From assembly GCA_019634385.1 (NCBI GenBank), contig JAHQVK010000061.1:1-48751 (forward strand): a stretch of 48,751 nt of DNA, given 5' to 3'. Positions 14,430-23,674 of the stretch are shown in pieces. Position numbers and translations under genes: made by a program. The stretch is from Myxococcales bacterium. Its GTDB lineage: Bacteria; Myxococcota; Kuafuiibacteriia; Kuafuiibacteriales; Kuafuiibacteriaceae. The notes under the pieces are model-generated. The model searched no databases. It saw only the letters and a list, made by a program, of their open reading frames with translations, and had not been told where the DNA came from. Numbering within the stretch: position 1 is the first letter of the stretch; the number at the start of each line of letters is the position of its first letter.

Positions 14430-16819
14430 AATCCTCCCGAGATCCTCGTTCACTGGTGGCCCGTTTAGGCTCCCCATCAGCGATTCGAGCTGGTCGCCGT
14501 CATGCGAGTGCTCGTGCAACGGAGAGGCAGCAAGGTCGTTCGATACCAACAACTATTGGTGCTCTTTCTTCATCGGCTAAGGCGAAGAAATCTAGACCAA
14601 AAAAGAAGAAAGCCCAAAAACCTAATGAAGACAAGGCACGACAAGGTGTGTTGCGGGGAAAGAGGAATTGGCCTCTATCATGGAAGGTTCCTATTCCCCG
14701 GTTTGCGGAGCGTATTGACGCCTTGCCACCGTCCCTTAAGGTTCGGCTAATTTCCACAACATTCATCTTCCTTGCGGTGGTGATTGCGGGTCGGGCTATG
14801 CAGTTGCAACTCATTGATGGCGAACGGTACCGTCTGCGGGCCGTAGGGCAAGGAACTACCGAGCGAACTATTTCAGGGAAGCGAGGCCGAATCCTCGACC
14901 GTCATCGGGTGGAATTGGCCAATTCAGTTGATTCTGAGTCGGTTTACGCGGAGAGGGATAAGCTACACAATCATAAACGAACCTCTAAGATACTTTCGTC
15001 TATCCTAGGGATTTCTCAGGCCCGGTTGGCCAAACGTTTCAAAGGTCGTGGATTTGTATATCTTGCCCGTCGTGTCTCCCCCGCGGTTGCTCAGGCGGTT
15101 CGTGACGCTGATTTGAAAGGTATTGGTCTTGGATTTGAACCTCGACGAACATACGGAAATATAAGACTGGCTGCTCATATACTTGGCTTCGTGGATATTG
15201 ATGGTGTGGGCCGCTGGGGTATTGAGCGGACAATGCAAAGAGAGCTCGAAGGGCGCGATACTCGGGTGTTGAGCATTACCGATGCTCTTCGCCGAGCAGT
15301 ATGGCTTGAAGGATTTGATACTAAACCGGTTCGAGGTAACGATGTGGTGCTGACCATCGATCGGCAGGTGCAGTTTGTTGCTGAAGAAGTCCTTGAGCGA
15401 ACAGTAAAAGCACAGAAGGCACAAGCGGGGGTGGCGATTGTCCTGGATAGTCCTACTGGAGAGGTTTTAGCCTTAGCCAGTTATCCATCATTCAACCCAA
15501 ATAATCTATCAGGTAGTAATAGCAATGATTGGCGCAACCGAGGGGTTGAAATCATCTATGATCCTGGGTCGACATCAAAAATTGTAACATTGGCTGCTGC
15601 TCTAGAGCTCGAGCATGTATCGCTGGGGACCCTGATCGACTGCGAAGATGGTGAATGGAATATTGGAAATCGCCGGATTCGTGATGCAAATCATTCATTT
15701 GGTCTTCTGACAGCAGAAGAAGTCTTCTATCGGTCTTCAAATATTGGTGCTGGCAAGATCGGTTTGCTTGTTGGCAAAAAGAACCTACATCTGTTCTTAC
15801 GGAAGTTTGGTTTCGGGCGTCGCACAGGTATAGAACTACCTGCTGAGTCAGCAGGTATTTTACGTCCTTCCTCTAGGTGGTACGACGTAGACCTTGTTAA
15901 TATTTCTTTTGGGCAGGGTTTGTCTGTAACCCCACTGCAAGTCATCCAAGCAGCGAATGTTATTGCCAATGATGGTCTATTGGTTCCGCCCTCCATTGTA
16001 TTGCAGATAAGTGGTCGGGATAGTTCGTCTTCGAAAGATTTTGTGTCCCAACGAGCGATATCTGTCCGCACTGCGCGCGCTGTCAAGCACGCGATGACAA
16101 AAGTTACAGCTCCTGGGGGTACGGCTTTACGAGCGTCGGTGCCAGGGTTTGTTGTTGCTGGGAAAACGGGGACCGCCCAAAAATTTGATCCTCAGATCCG
16201 AGCCTATAGTCGGGAAAAGTACGTTGCCAGTTTTGTTGGCTTTGTTCCCGCTGAGTCCCCGAAAGTGACGGTATTGGTTCTCATTGATGAACCTAAAGAG
16301 GCTATCTATGGCGGCCCTGTGGCTGGGCCCGCTTTTCGAGAGATCGCGATAGCGGCACTTGCCTCGAAGGAACTATACGCTGCTGAGCCGGTAGCCGAGG
16401 CGTGGCTCGATCCAATTTCAAGGCACTCTACGGTTCGTGATGATCCTAAGGCTGAACAGCGTGGAAATCCCGAATTAGCCCTTGAACGTGCAGTGACCGA
16501 GCTCACTGCTGAAGTGGGTGTCTCTCGACTCACTGGTTTTGACCCGCCCTTGACCCGCGCGTTGTCTGATGAGGCCCGAGCTTTACTAGGCGAAGCTCTT
16601 CCCCGAAAGGGGCGCCCACGCCAGCGACGGACGGCCCGCGGTAAGATTATGCCCGATCTCCGAGGTTTTAGTCTAGGTCAGGCGCTTGACAAGTGTGCGG
16701 CCTTGGCAATGGAGCCGATCATATCTGGAACAGGAAAGGTCTATCAACAGAAGCCTCGTCCTGGTGTGCGAGTAGGGGCAAAAGATAAGTGCGCACTTGA
16801 GCTGCGACACGATAGTTAG
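14426..16819 (+). CDS. ftsI: Septal peptidoglycan transpeptidase FtsI (PBP3) with PASTA domain
   Basis: A class B penicillin-binding protein that cross-links septal peptidoglycan with FtsW. The N-terminal ~103 residues are an unusual cytoplasmic extension rich in Lys, Arg and Ser (SRPKKKKAQK). A transmembrane helix (about 106-126), the dimerisation domain (GKRGRILDRHRVELA) and the transpeptidase domain follow. The catalytic motifs are STSK (382-385), SSN (437-439) and KTG (580-582). A single PASTA domain ends the protein (about 735-797, MPDLRGFSLGQALDKC). At 797 aa it is longer than enterobacterial PBP3 (588 aa). The gene overlaps ftsL by four bases and is followed by murE after 21 bases. Confidence 0.96.
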   Translation: MKSSRDPRSLVARLGSPSAIRAGRRHASARATERQQGRSIPTTIGALSSSAKAKKSRPKKKKAQKPNEDKARQGVLRGKRNWPLSWKVPIPRFAERIDALPPSLKVRLISTTFIFLAVVIAGRAMQLQLIDGERYRLRAVGQGTTERTISGKRGRILDRHRVELANSVDSESVYAERDKLHNHKRTSKILSSILGISQARLAKRFKGRGFVYLARRVSPAVAQAVRDADLKGIGLGFEPRRTYGNIRLAAHILGFVDIDGVGRWGIERTMQRELEGRDTRVLSITDALRRAVWLEGFDTKPVRGNDVVLTIDRQVQFVAEEVLERTVKAQKAQAGVAIVLDSPTGEVLALASYPSFNPNNLSGSNSNDWRNRGVEIIYDPGSTSKIVTLAAALELEHVSLGTLIDCEDGEWNIGNRRIRDANHSFGLLTAEEVFYRSSNIGAGKIGLLVGKKNLHLFLRKFGFGRRTGIELPAESAGILRPSSRWYDVDLVNISFGQGLSVTPLQVIQAANVIANDGLLVPPSIVLQISGRDSSSSKDFVSQRAISVRTARAVKHAMTKVTAPGGTALRASVPGFVVAGKTGTAQKFDPQIRAYSREKYVASFVGFVPAESPKVTVLVLIDEPKEAIYGGPVAGPAFREIAIAALASKELYAAEPVAEAWLDPISRHSTVRDDPKAEQRGNPELALERAVTELTAEVGVSRLTGFDPPLTRALSDEARALLGEALPRKGRPRQRRTARGKIMPDLRGFSLGQALDKCAALAMEPIISGTGKVYQQKPRPGVRVGAKDKCALELRHDS

Positions 16820-16840
16820 CGGGGCAAGAGGGCACTACGG

Positions 16841-18487
16841 ATGCAAGTAAAACTACAGGAAGTCATCAAAGGGTTAGCTATAGTTGACCGCCGAGGATCG
16901 TTAGGCGCTGAAATAACTGGTATTTCTTCCGACTCCCGTAAGGTTGAGCCGGGTCATATGTTTGTGGCGATTCGTGGGCAGGAGCACGATGGGCACGCGC
17001 ACATTGGAGAAGCTATTGCTCGAGGAGCGGGAGCGGTTGTCGCAGAACGCTGGAACGAGGCTGACGACCGACCGAAAACGACGGTTGATGTGGTTTTGGT
17101 CTCCGATGCACGCCGAGCGTTGGGGGTTGTTGCCGCTAATCTCTATGGTCGGCCGACTCGTCGTCTACAGGTGGCGGGGGTTACGGGGACTAATGGTAAA
17201 ACCACTGTTACTTATCTCTTGGAATCAATCATTCGATCCACTGGCCGTAAAGTGGGCGTTATTGGAACTGTTGGGGTTCGATATGGAGATAAGCACCGTT
17301 GCACAAACAATACGACACCAGGAGCTCTAGAGCTCCAGCAAACCCTGGCGCTGATGCTTGAGAGTGGTGTTTCGCATGCGATTTTGGAAGTATCTAGTCA
17401 CGCATTGCATCAAGAGCGTTGCCACGGCGTAGACTTTAAGGTCGCTGGCTTTACCAATTTCTCTCAGGATCATCTCGACTACCACGGATCGATAGAAGCC
17501 TATTTCGAAGCAAAATCCCAATTGTTTTCGGATTTGCTGAGCAAGAGTCGGGCTCGAGGGCGCAGCGCGGTGATCAATATGGATGATCCGCGTGGGGAAG
17601 AACTTAGCGCGCTTTGGAAGGGCCGCTCGTTTGGCGTTTCTAGTGAGCGCAATAGCGACGTGGATGTCTCCATCATTCAAGCCAAATTTGGACTCGATGG
17701 CATCGAAGCCACACTTCAGACCAAAAAGGGTGTCTGCCAAATCCGTTCCACCCTCGTCGGTGAGTATAACCTCTCCAATATCCTCGTGGCCGTAGGTATG
17801 GCGCTGGCTATGGGTTTTTCCACTAAGCGAATCGCGGGTGGCATCAATGCTTTGGAGAGAGTACCTGGGCGACTTGAGCGAGTCCCAGATGGGAACCAAC
17901 GGGTGGTTTTTGTTGATTATGCCCATACTCCAGATGCGATCGAAAAGGTGCTCGATGCGATCAGGCCTCATGTGACTGGACGAGTAGCCTTCGTATTTGG
18001 TGCTGGTGGTCAAAGGGATTCGGACAAGCGTGAATCAATGGGTAAAAGCGTTGGTTCGCGAGCAGAACTGGTGTGGGTCACCAATGACAATCCTCGACGT
18101 GAATCGCCGAGGGCTATTGCAGAGCAGCTTGTTGAGGGACTTATTCAGGGTGGACTGAAGCGCTGCGAGGGTGAACAACCATCAGTTGGAGAGTTTGTCA
18201 TCGAACTCGATCGTATTAAGGCGATTTATCAGGCAGTAGCCATGCTCGAACCGGGTGACGCATTAGTTGTGGCTGGTAAAGGGCATGAGACAACACAAGT
18301 TGTCGGTGATCAAACGTATAGTCTTGATGATCGTATTGTTGTTCGTCGAGCACTTGATGGCCATCCGATGGCAGACTTACAACTATCGGACGATGCGGCA
18401 GTAGCTTCCGAGGATAGCCCGGAGCCTATCAAAGAAAAGATATTGGTGAATGAGAGGACTCGAGATGAGGAGAGCAATTCGTCATGA
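16841..18487 (+). CDS. murE: UDP-MurNAc-tripeptide synthetase MurE (meso-DAP type)
   Basis: MurE adds the third stem-peptide residue to UDP-MurNAc-L-Ala-D-Glu. The ATP-binding P-loop GTNGKTT is at 116-122. The carbamoylated-Lys and Mg region, a TTPGALELQ segment and SSHALHQER follow the family pattern. The substrate motif reads DNPR (about residue 415), the signature of meso-diaminopimelate rather than lysine enzymes, so the wall is predicted to be DAP-type. Length is 548 aa, with a ~45-residue acidic tail beyond the usual end. AGAGG precedes the ATG by eight bases. The stop overlaps murF by four bases (ATGA). Confidence 0.97.
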   Translation: MQVKLQEVIKGLAIVDRRGSLGAEITGISSDSRKVEPGHMFVAIRGQEHDGHAHIGEAIARGAGAVVAERWNEADDRPKTTVDVVLVSDARRALGVVAANLYGRPTRRLQVAGVTGTNGKTTVTYLLESIIRSTGRKVGVIGTVGVRYGDKHRCTNNTTPGALELQQTLALMLESGVSHAILEVSSHALHQERCHGVDFKVAGFTNFSQDHLDYHGSIEAYFEAKSQLFSDLLSKSRARGRSAVINMDDPRGEELSALWKGRSFGVSSERNSDVDVSIIQAKFGLDGIEATLQTKKGVCQIRSTLVGEYNLSNILVAVGMALAMGFSTKRIAGGINALERVPGRLERVPDGNQRVVFVDYAHTPDAIEKVLDAIRPHVTGRVAFVFGAGGQRDSDKRESMGKSVGSRAELVWVTNDNPRRESPRAIAEQLVEGLIQGGLKRCEGEQPSVGEFVIELDRIKAIYQAVAMLEPGDALVVAGKGHETTQVVGDQTYSLDDRIVVRRALDGHPMADLQLSDDAAVASEDSPEPIKEKILVNERTRDEESNSS

Positions 18488-19899
18488 TCTCCGCCCAAAC
18501 AATGTTTCGCCGCGAAGAGGTGGTGAATGCCGTTCAGGGGATAGTCATCCAGCAGGGTCACCGGCGTGACGAGTATCTGGGCGTATCCACGGATACGAGG
18601 GATGACTTGGAGGGCATGCTCTTTGTGGCTCTTTGGGGGCGAGTGTACAACGCGCATAACTTTCTGGTCCAGGCGGTCGAAGCAGGTGCTGCCGGACTGC
18701 TTGTCTCCCGAGAGGCTTTCCACGCCGTGGGCGGTGTCGCGTCGATCTCTAAGGAGGTGGATGTCATCGCCGTGGAAGACAGCTTATGGGGTCTAGGTGA
18801 ACTTGCAAGTTTTCATCGGGATCGTGTCAACGTACCAGTAATAGGCGTGACCGGCTCCAACGGAAAGACGACAACGAAAGAGATGATCGCGAGTCTTCTT
18901 AAACCTCATTGTAATGTTTGGACTACACCTGGGAACTTAAACAACCTCATAGGATTACCGTTCACTCTACTTGCGCTAAGGCCTCATCACGACTGGTGTG
19001 TGGCGGAAATGGGCATGAATGCGCGAGGGGAGATCGCTCGCCTGACTGAAATAGCCAAACCTAGGGTACGACTGGTCACCAATATTGGCCCAGCCCATAT
19101 TGGAGAATTGGGATCATTGGAGCAAGTTGCATTGGCAAAAGGTGAGTTATTCGAAAACCCACAACCGTTGGATGTGGCGGTGGTAAACGTGGATGACCAG
19201 CGGGTTGTAGGTCTTAAGGGGCTAGCAGCCTTCCAATGCAAACGAACTTTTGGGAGAGGGCCGGCGGATGTCCAGGTTCATCACACCGAAACCACTCCAA
19301 AGGGGCTCCGAATTGTGTTCCAGCTCCAAGGCAAAGAGGGAGAGGTTGCTCTACCACTATATGGTGATCACAATGCTATCAATGCAGCGGGGGCTATCGC
19401 CGCGGTCTCGGCGGTTCTTCCGACCCCCCCCTCCTTTTCGAGTTTGCAAGATAACTTTCGGGGTTTGACAACAACAGGGGGGAGACTGAACGTTCGTAAC
19501 GTTGGTTTGTATACAGTGGTTGATGATAGTTACAACGCAAACTTGGTGTCTGGGCTTTCGGCTATTCGTACCTCAGCTCAGATGGCGGAACGCTCTCGAC
19601 TCGTGGTTGCGTTTGGAGAAATGTTGGAACTTGGTGAGTTTTCCATCGATGCTCATCGGGAGATCGGACGAGAGTTGGCTCGAGTTGGCGCGGCAGTGGT
19701 GGCGGCTTTTGGCTCGGGGGCAGCACCCATCGGTGATGCTTTATCATCGATGACTTCATTTCGACACGAAGTGGATGACTTCTCAGCCCTATCAGAATGG
19801 TTCATGACCGAGCTACAAGAAGGTGATGTGATATTGCTTAAAGGTTCACGAGGAAGCCGTATGGAGCGGATTCTCGAATATTTGGAAGGAATGGCCTAG
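18484..19899 (+). CDS. murF: UDP-MurNAc-tripeptide:D-Ala-D-Ala ligase MurF
   Basis: MurF joins D-Ala-D-Ala to the UDP-MurNAc-tripeptide, completing the cytoplasmic pentapeptide. The P-loop is VTGSNGKTTTKEM (about 118-130). Further Mur-ligase marks are NLNNLIGLP, EMGMNARGEI, NIGPAHIGELGS and VVDDSYNANLVS. The length of 471 aa is normal. The gene overlaps murE by four bases and is followed at once by mraY (TAG-ATG). Its D-Ala-D-Ala substrate must come from a Ddl encoded elsewhere, since none is found in this cluster. Confidence 0.97.
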   Translation: MISAQTMFRREEVVNAVQGIVIQQGHRRDEYLGVSTDTRDDLEGMLFVALWGRVYNAHNFLVQAVEAGAAGLLVSREAFHAVGGVASISKEVDVIAVEDSLWGLGELASFHRDRVNVPVIGVTGSNGKTTTKEMIASLLKPHCNVWTTPGNLNNLIGLPFTLLALRPHHDWCVAEMGMNARGEIARLTEIAKPRVRLVTNIGPAHIGELGSLEQVALAKGELFENPQPLDVAVVNVDDQRVVGLKGLAAFQCKRTFGRGPADVQVHHTETTPKGLRIVFQLQGKEGEVALPLYGDHNAINAAGAIAAVSAVLPTPPSFSSLQDNFRGLTTTGGRLNVRNVGLYTVVDDSYNANLVSGLSAIRTSAQMAERSRLVVAFGEMLELGEFSIDAHREIGRELARVGAAVVAAFGSGAAPIGDALSSMTSFRHEVDDFSALSEWFMTELQEGDVILLKGSRGSRMERILEYLEGMA

Positions 19900-20985
19900 A
19901 TGCTCTACTGGCTTCTATTTCATGAGCTGGGGATCAACTTTTTCCGCTATCCATCCTCCAGAGTTATTCTCTCGGCTTTATTTTCTCTGCTGCTATCAAT
20001 CAGGCTGGGACCAATCTTTATACGTTGGCTTCGGCGCATTAAGATCGGTCAGGAAGTACGTGAGAATGGTCCTTCAGGGCATAAGGAGAGAAAGCAAGGT
20101 ACCCCAACTATGGGCGGTACCCTGATTCTTTTCTGCGCCACGGTACCTACGCTGCTTTGGGCTGATATGACCAATCGCTATGTTTGGTTTGTGCTCATCG
20201 TGCTACTTGGATATGGTCTGGTAGGGTTTATCGATGACTACCGTAAGGTTGCGCTTAAGAATACCGATGGGTTATCTGGTCGCCAAAAATTATTAAGTCA
20301 GGCAGTATTTGGAACCGTTGCCTTGTTGTTTTTGTTTTGGGCGACGCCTTTTGACTACACCCTGGCCCTTCCTTTCGTGAAACCAGTGACCTATAGCCCA
20401 GATATTGGCTGGATGTATTTACCTTTTGGGCTCCTCGTCTTGTTGGGTACAAGTAATGCGGTTAATCTCACCGATGGTCTCGATGGATTAGCGATCGTTC
20501 CCACTGTTATTAGCGCCGGGGTATTTTTGGTGCTTGCTTATGCGTCGGGCTCGACCCTTTCCGGTCTTAATCTCGCGGACTATTTGGGCATTCCACACAC
20601 ACCGGGGGTTGCGGAGCTGGCGGTTCTTTGCGCGGGGCTTTGTGGGGCGGGTTTGGGCTTTCTGTGGTACAATGCTCACCCCGCTGAAGTCTTTATGGGT
20701 GACGTGGGGTCTTTGGCCTTGGGCGGCGGTTTGGGGGCGTTGGCTATTGCCACCAAAAATGAGATCGTAAGTATGATAGTCCACGGCGTCTTTCTGGCGG
20801 AAGCGGTGTCTGTGATTCTCCAGGTTGCATTCTTTAAATTTACCAAGAAGCGTATATTTCGGATGGCACCGCTTCATCACCATTTTGAGCTTGCGGGCTG
20901 GCCTGAACCGAAAGTCATTGTTCGCTTTTGGATTGTAGCTATTCTCTTGGCTCTCGCTGGCCTGGCTACACTGAAAGTGCGCTGA
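19900..20985 (+). CDS. mraY: Phospho-MurNAc-pentapeptide transferase MraY
   Basis: This integral membrane enzyme transfers phospho-MurNAc-pentapeptide to undecaprenyl phosphate to make lipid I. About ten hydrophobic segments are visible. The key motifs are present: KQGTPTMGG, the aspartate pair in GFIDDYRK, NLTDGLDGLA, NAHPAEVFMGDVGSLALGG, and the HHHFE motif in APLHHHFELAGW. Length 361 aa is standard. The ATG directly follows the murF stop, with GGAAGGA upstream as ribosome site. Confidence 0.98.
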   Translation: MLYWLLFHELGINFFRYPSSRVILSALFSLLLSIRLGPIFIRWLRRIKIGQEVRENGPSGHKERKQGTPTMGGTLILFCATVPTLLWADMTNRYVWFVLIVLLGYGLVGFIDDYRKVALKNTDGLSGRQKLLSQAVFGTVALLFLFWATPFDYTLALPFVKPVTYSPDIGWMYLPFGLLVLLGTSNAVNLTDGLDGLAIVPTVISAGVFLVLAYASGSTLSGLNLADYLGIPHTPGVAELAVLCAGLCGAGLGFLWYNAHPAEVFMGDVGSLALGGGLGALAIATKNEIVSMIVHGVFLAEAVSVILQVAFFKFTKKRIFRMAPLHHHFELAGWPEPKVIVRFWIVAILLALAGLATLKVR

Positions 20986-20991
20986 TGAAGT

Positions 20992-22368
20992 ATGTGTAGG
21001 GCGGATGATATAGAATCCTTCCGCAAGCAGTGGGGGTCTCGACCGGTGGCGGTAGTAGGGGCTGGTGTAAGCGGCCTAGCTGCAGCACGCTTGTTGTTGG
21101 CACTTGGCGCTGTGGTCCGGATTGTGGACGATCGTCTTGACCTACAGACTGTAGTACCAAGTGGCGTAGATTTTCAGCCACTGGTCAAAGAAAGTCTTGT
21201 TGACGTCGGCCTAGTTGTCCTGAGTCCCGGTGTGCCTCGAACTCATCCGGCCTTGGTTGAGGCAGATCATGAAGGACGCTTGGTGGGGGAGGTTGAACTA
21301 GCGAGTTGGTTTATTGATGTTCCACTGATTGGGGTTACGGGAACCAATGGAAAGTCTACGACAACTGCCCTACTAGGGCACATATTTCAACGAGCGGACC
21401 GGAGGGTATTTATCGGAGGTAACTTTGGTACCCCGCTGAGTGAGCTGGCATTGGGTGAGCTTCGCTCTAAGGCTCCCACGGTGGATTTCGCGGTCGTGGA
21501 GCTTAGCTCCTACCAGTTGGAGTCGGTAGAACGCCTTCGATTGTGGGTTGCGGTCTGGCTCAATATTGAGCCAGACCATCTGGATAGATATCCAGGGTTT
21601 GAGGCGTATGTAGCGGCCAAGGCGCAAATTTTTCAATGCGTGGCGCCGGACGGTCTGGTTGTAGCATCTGGTATGGATCCGGTGATTGCTCACCATGCGG
21701 AGCAAGCCGCTGCTAGGGTACGTTGGTTTAGAGTTGGGGAAGAAGAGGCCGAGAAGGATGGTACCATGGTTAGCATACGTGATGCTGCCGCTCGAAGAGG
21801 TGACGAGGTGTATCTTATTCGTGGCGCTGGTTTGCTTGGTGAGCATAATTACGAGAACGCAGCAGCAGCGATAGAGGTTGGTCGTTTCGTTGGTATATCA
21901 TCCAATCTTTTGCAGAAAGCCCTCGATGACTATTCACCGCTTGAGCATCGGTTGAAGCTGGTACACGTTGCTAACGATGTTAGATGGTTTGATGATTCAA
22001 AAGCTACTAACATCGCGGCGGCGGTACGGGCGGTTAAAGCAATGGATAGGCCCACAATTTTGATCTTGGGAGGCCGAGACAAGGGTGGAAGCTGGACGCC
22101 GCTTGTAGAAGCTACCGGTGGAAGAGTGTCTCGGGTTTTGGTGATTGGTGAGGCTAGCTCAATTATTGTTCAGGCGTTTGGTTCAAGTCAGTCGGTAGAA
22201 ACAGCGGGCACGTTGGAGCAAGCAGTGAGGCGGGCGTTTGAGCTTGCTCAACCAGGATATGCGGTGCTGCTTGCTCCGGCATGCTCGGCATTTGATCAGT
22301 TTGCTAACTATGTAGAACGTGGCGATGTGTTCATTCGCCTGGCCCGGGCTGCTGGGTGCAGTCAATGA
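20992..22368 (+). CDS. murD: UDP-MurNAc-L-alanine:D-glutamate ligase MurD
   Basis: MurD adds D-glutamate to UDP-MurNAc-L-Ala. The protein opens with a nucleotide-binding fold for the UDP substrate (VAVVGAGVSGLAAARLLLALG). It carries the ATP P-loop VTGTNGKSTTTALLG near residue 110, the segment AVVELSSYQLE, NIEPDHLDRY, and the C-terminal WFDDSKATN and GGRDKGGSW motifs. Length 458 aa is normal. It starts six bases after mraY, and its stop overlaps the ATG of ftsW. Confidence 0.97.
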   Translation: MCRADDIESFRKQWGSRPVAVVGAGVSGLAAARLLLALGAVVRIVDDRLDLQTVVPSGVDFQPLVKESLVDVGLVVLSPGVPRTHPALVEADHEGRLVGEVELASWFIDVPLIGVTGTNGKSTTTALLGHIFQRADRRVFIGGNFGTPLSELALGELRSKAPTVDFAVVELSSYQLESVERLRLWVAVWLNIEPDHLDRYPGFEAYVAAKAQIFQCVAPDGLVVASGMDPVIAHHAEQAAARVRWFRVGEEEAEKDGTMVSIRDAAARRGDEVYLIRGAGLLGEHNYENAAAAIEVGRFVGISSNLLQKALDDYSPLEHRLKLVHVANDVRWFDDSKATNIAAAVRAVKAMDRPTILILGGRDKGGSWTPLVEATGGRVSRVLVIGEASSIIVQAFGSSQSVETAGTLEQAVRRAFELAQPGYAVLLAPACSAFDQFANYVERGDVFIRLARAAGCSQ

Positions 22369-23561
22369 GGGAGCGTAAGGGTAGTAAGGCACCAACAATG
22401 ATGCCGATGCCAGCGGACATGAGCGCCGAAGACGTTGGGCAAGGGGTAGACCGCGGAATGGCACTGTGTGCTGCCTTTTTGTTGTTGATAGGTGTGGCGG
22501 CGGTCTACAGCGGAAGTGCGGTGCTCGCGGCCGAGCGGTTTGGAAGTTCTACTTACTTTCTGACTCGTCACTTAGGTGCGGTACTCGTAGCTATTTGTAT
22601 TATTTTTGGTGTGCTTCGGTGTCCGCTTGAGTGGTGGAGTCGGGTGGCATACCCACTGCTGTTCGTTTCTTTTGTACTATTAGTAATAACCGTCACAACG
22701 TCCGCGGGGTCCTCTGCTAACGGGTCGGAGAGATGGTTGCAGATTGGCTCTTTTCGGTTTCAACCGGCAGAGTTGGCGAAGTTCTCAGTGGTTATCTATC
22801 TGGCGCACTCGCTTGCCAAAAAGCGAGAGCAAGCAAAAACCTTTTCCATGGGATTTTTACCGCATGTGGGTGTAGTAAGTGTTCTTGTGTGCTTTGTCCT
22901 CAAGCAACCCGATTTGGGTACGAGTGTTGTGATCTATGCAACGCTTGGTACTATGCTGTTTGTGGCTGGCACTAGAACTGCGTACCTGGTGCTTGCTACG
23001 TTGGGTGCGGCACCCGTATTGCTTTTGTATCTTCGGTATTATCCTCATGCTTGGCGGCGTATTCAGGTGTTTTTCGCTCCAGAGTCCGACCCTACGGGGG
23101 CTGGCTACCAGGTCTACCAGTCGTTAGTAGCGTTTGGTTCGGGCGGGATGTTTGGGATGGGACTCGGTGGGGGGAGCCAAAAACTATATTTTCTACCGGA
23201 ACCTCATACAGATCTCATCTATGCTGGCATTGGGCAGGAACTTGGTTTTTTTGGTGCTTGTTCGGTCCTAATGGCATTTGTATTGTTGGTGTGCCGGGGC
23301 TTGACGGTCGCAAGTCGCCTTCCTTGCCGGTTTCCGATGTTTTTAACGTTCGGTTTGGCCACATCCGTTGGAATTCAGGCGTTCATTAATATGGGAGTAG
23401 CTGTTGCTTTACTGCCGACAAAAGGGTTGACCTTGCCGCTAGTGAGTTTCGGGCGGAGTTCGATGGTGGTGTCCGCGTTGTCGGTGGGTATTCTTCTTCG
23501 AGCGAGTACGGAGGAGATTACCTACCGAAGGTCTCGGGGAAGGGGACCGCGGTTAAAATAG
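22365..23561 (+). CDS. ftsW: Septal peptidoglycan glycosyltransferase FtsW (SEDS family)
   Basis: FtsW polymerises lipid II at the septum together with FtsI. About ten transmembrane helices are visible. SEDS signatures include NGSERWLQIGSFRFQPAELAKFS, KQPDLGTS, the GYQVYQSLVAFGSGGMFGMGLGGGSQK loop region and LPTKGLTLPLVSFGRSSM. The common family form of this last motif is SYGGSS; here it reads SFGRSS. The ATG at 22365 overlaps the murD stop (ATGA); a GTG at 22356 is possible but less likely. Length is 398 aa. murG normally follows but is absent. Confidence 0.96.
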   Translation: MRERKGSKAPTMMPMPADMSAEDVGQGVDRGMALCAAFLLLIGVAAVYSGSAVLAAERFGSSTYFLTRHLGAVLVAICIIFGVLRCPLEWWSRVAYPLLFVSFVLLVITVTTSAGSSANGSERWLQIGSFRFQPAELAKFSVVIYLAHSLAKKREQAKTFSMGFLPHVGVVSVLVCFVLKQPDLGTSVVIYATLGTMLFVAGTRTAYLVLATLGAAPVLLLYLRYYPHAWRRIQVFFAPESDPTGAGYQVYQSLVAFGSGGMFGMGLGGGSQKLYFLPEPHTDLIYAGIGQELGFFGACSVLMAFVLLVCRGLTVASRLPCRFPMFLTFGLATSVGIQAFINMGVAVALLPTKGLTLPLVSFGRSSMVVSALSVGILLRASTEEITYRRSRGRGPRLK

Positions 23562-23563
23562 TC

Positions 23564-23674
23564 ATGAATGGTCGTGGAACCTCAATCACGAAGTGCGAAA
23601 TGGGACGAAAACTTACCATCACCGGAGAAATGATAGATATTGGTATAGAGCTTAAAGGCAAATTGGATGAGTAG
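23564..23674 (+). CDS. 36-codon ORF in the place of murG
   Basis: An ATG two bases after the ftsW stop opens 36 codons that end in TAG overlapping the murC start (GATGAGTAG). The peptide begins MNGRGTSITKCEMGRK and is hydrophilic, with an alternating Ile/Leu pattern near its end. It shows no resemblance to MurG, whose N-terminus carries a GGTGGH motif. The murC ribosome site AAAGG (23654-23658) lies inside it, so translation through this ORF could couple ftsW to murC. It may be a real small protein, a leader for coupling, or chance. Confidence 0.3.
   Translation: MNGRGTSITKCEMGRKLTITGEMIDIGIELKGKLDE

Noticed and set aside
17327..18013. 228-codon minus-strand ORF
   Set aside because: It lies wholly inside murE on the opposite strand, with no recognisable domain.
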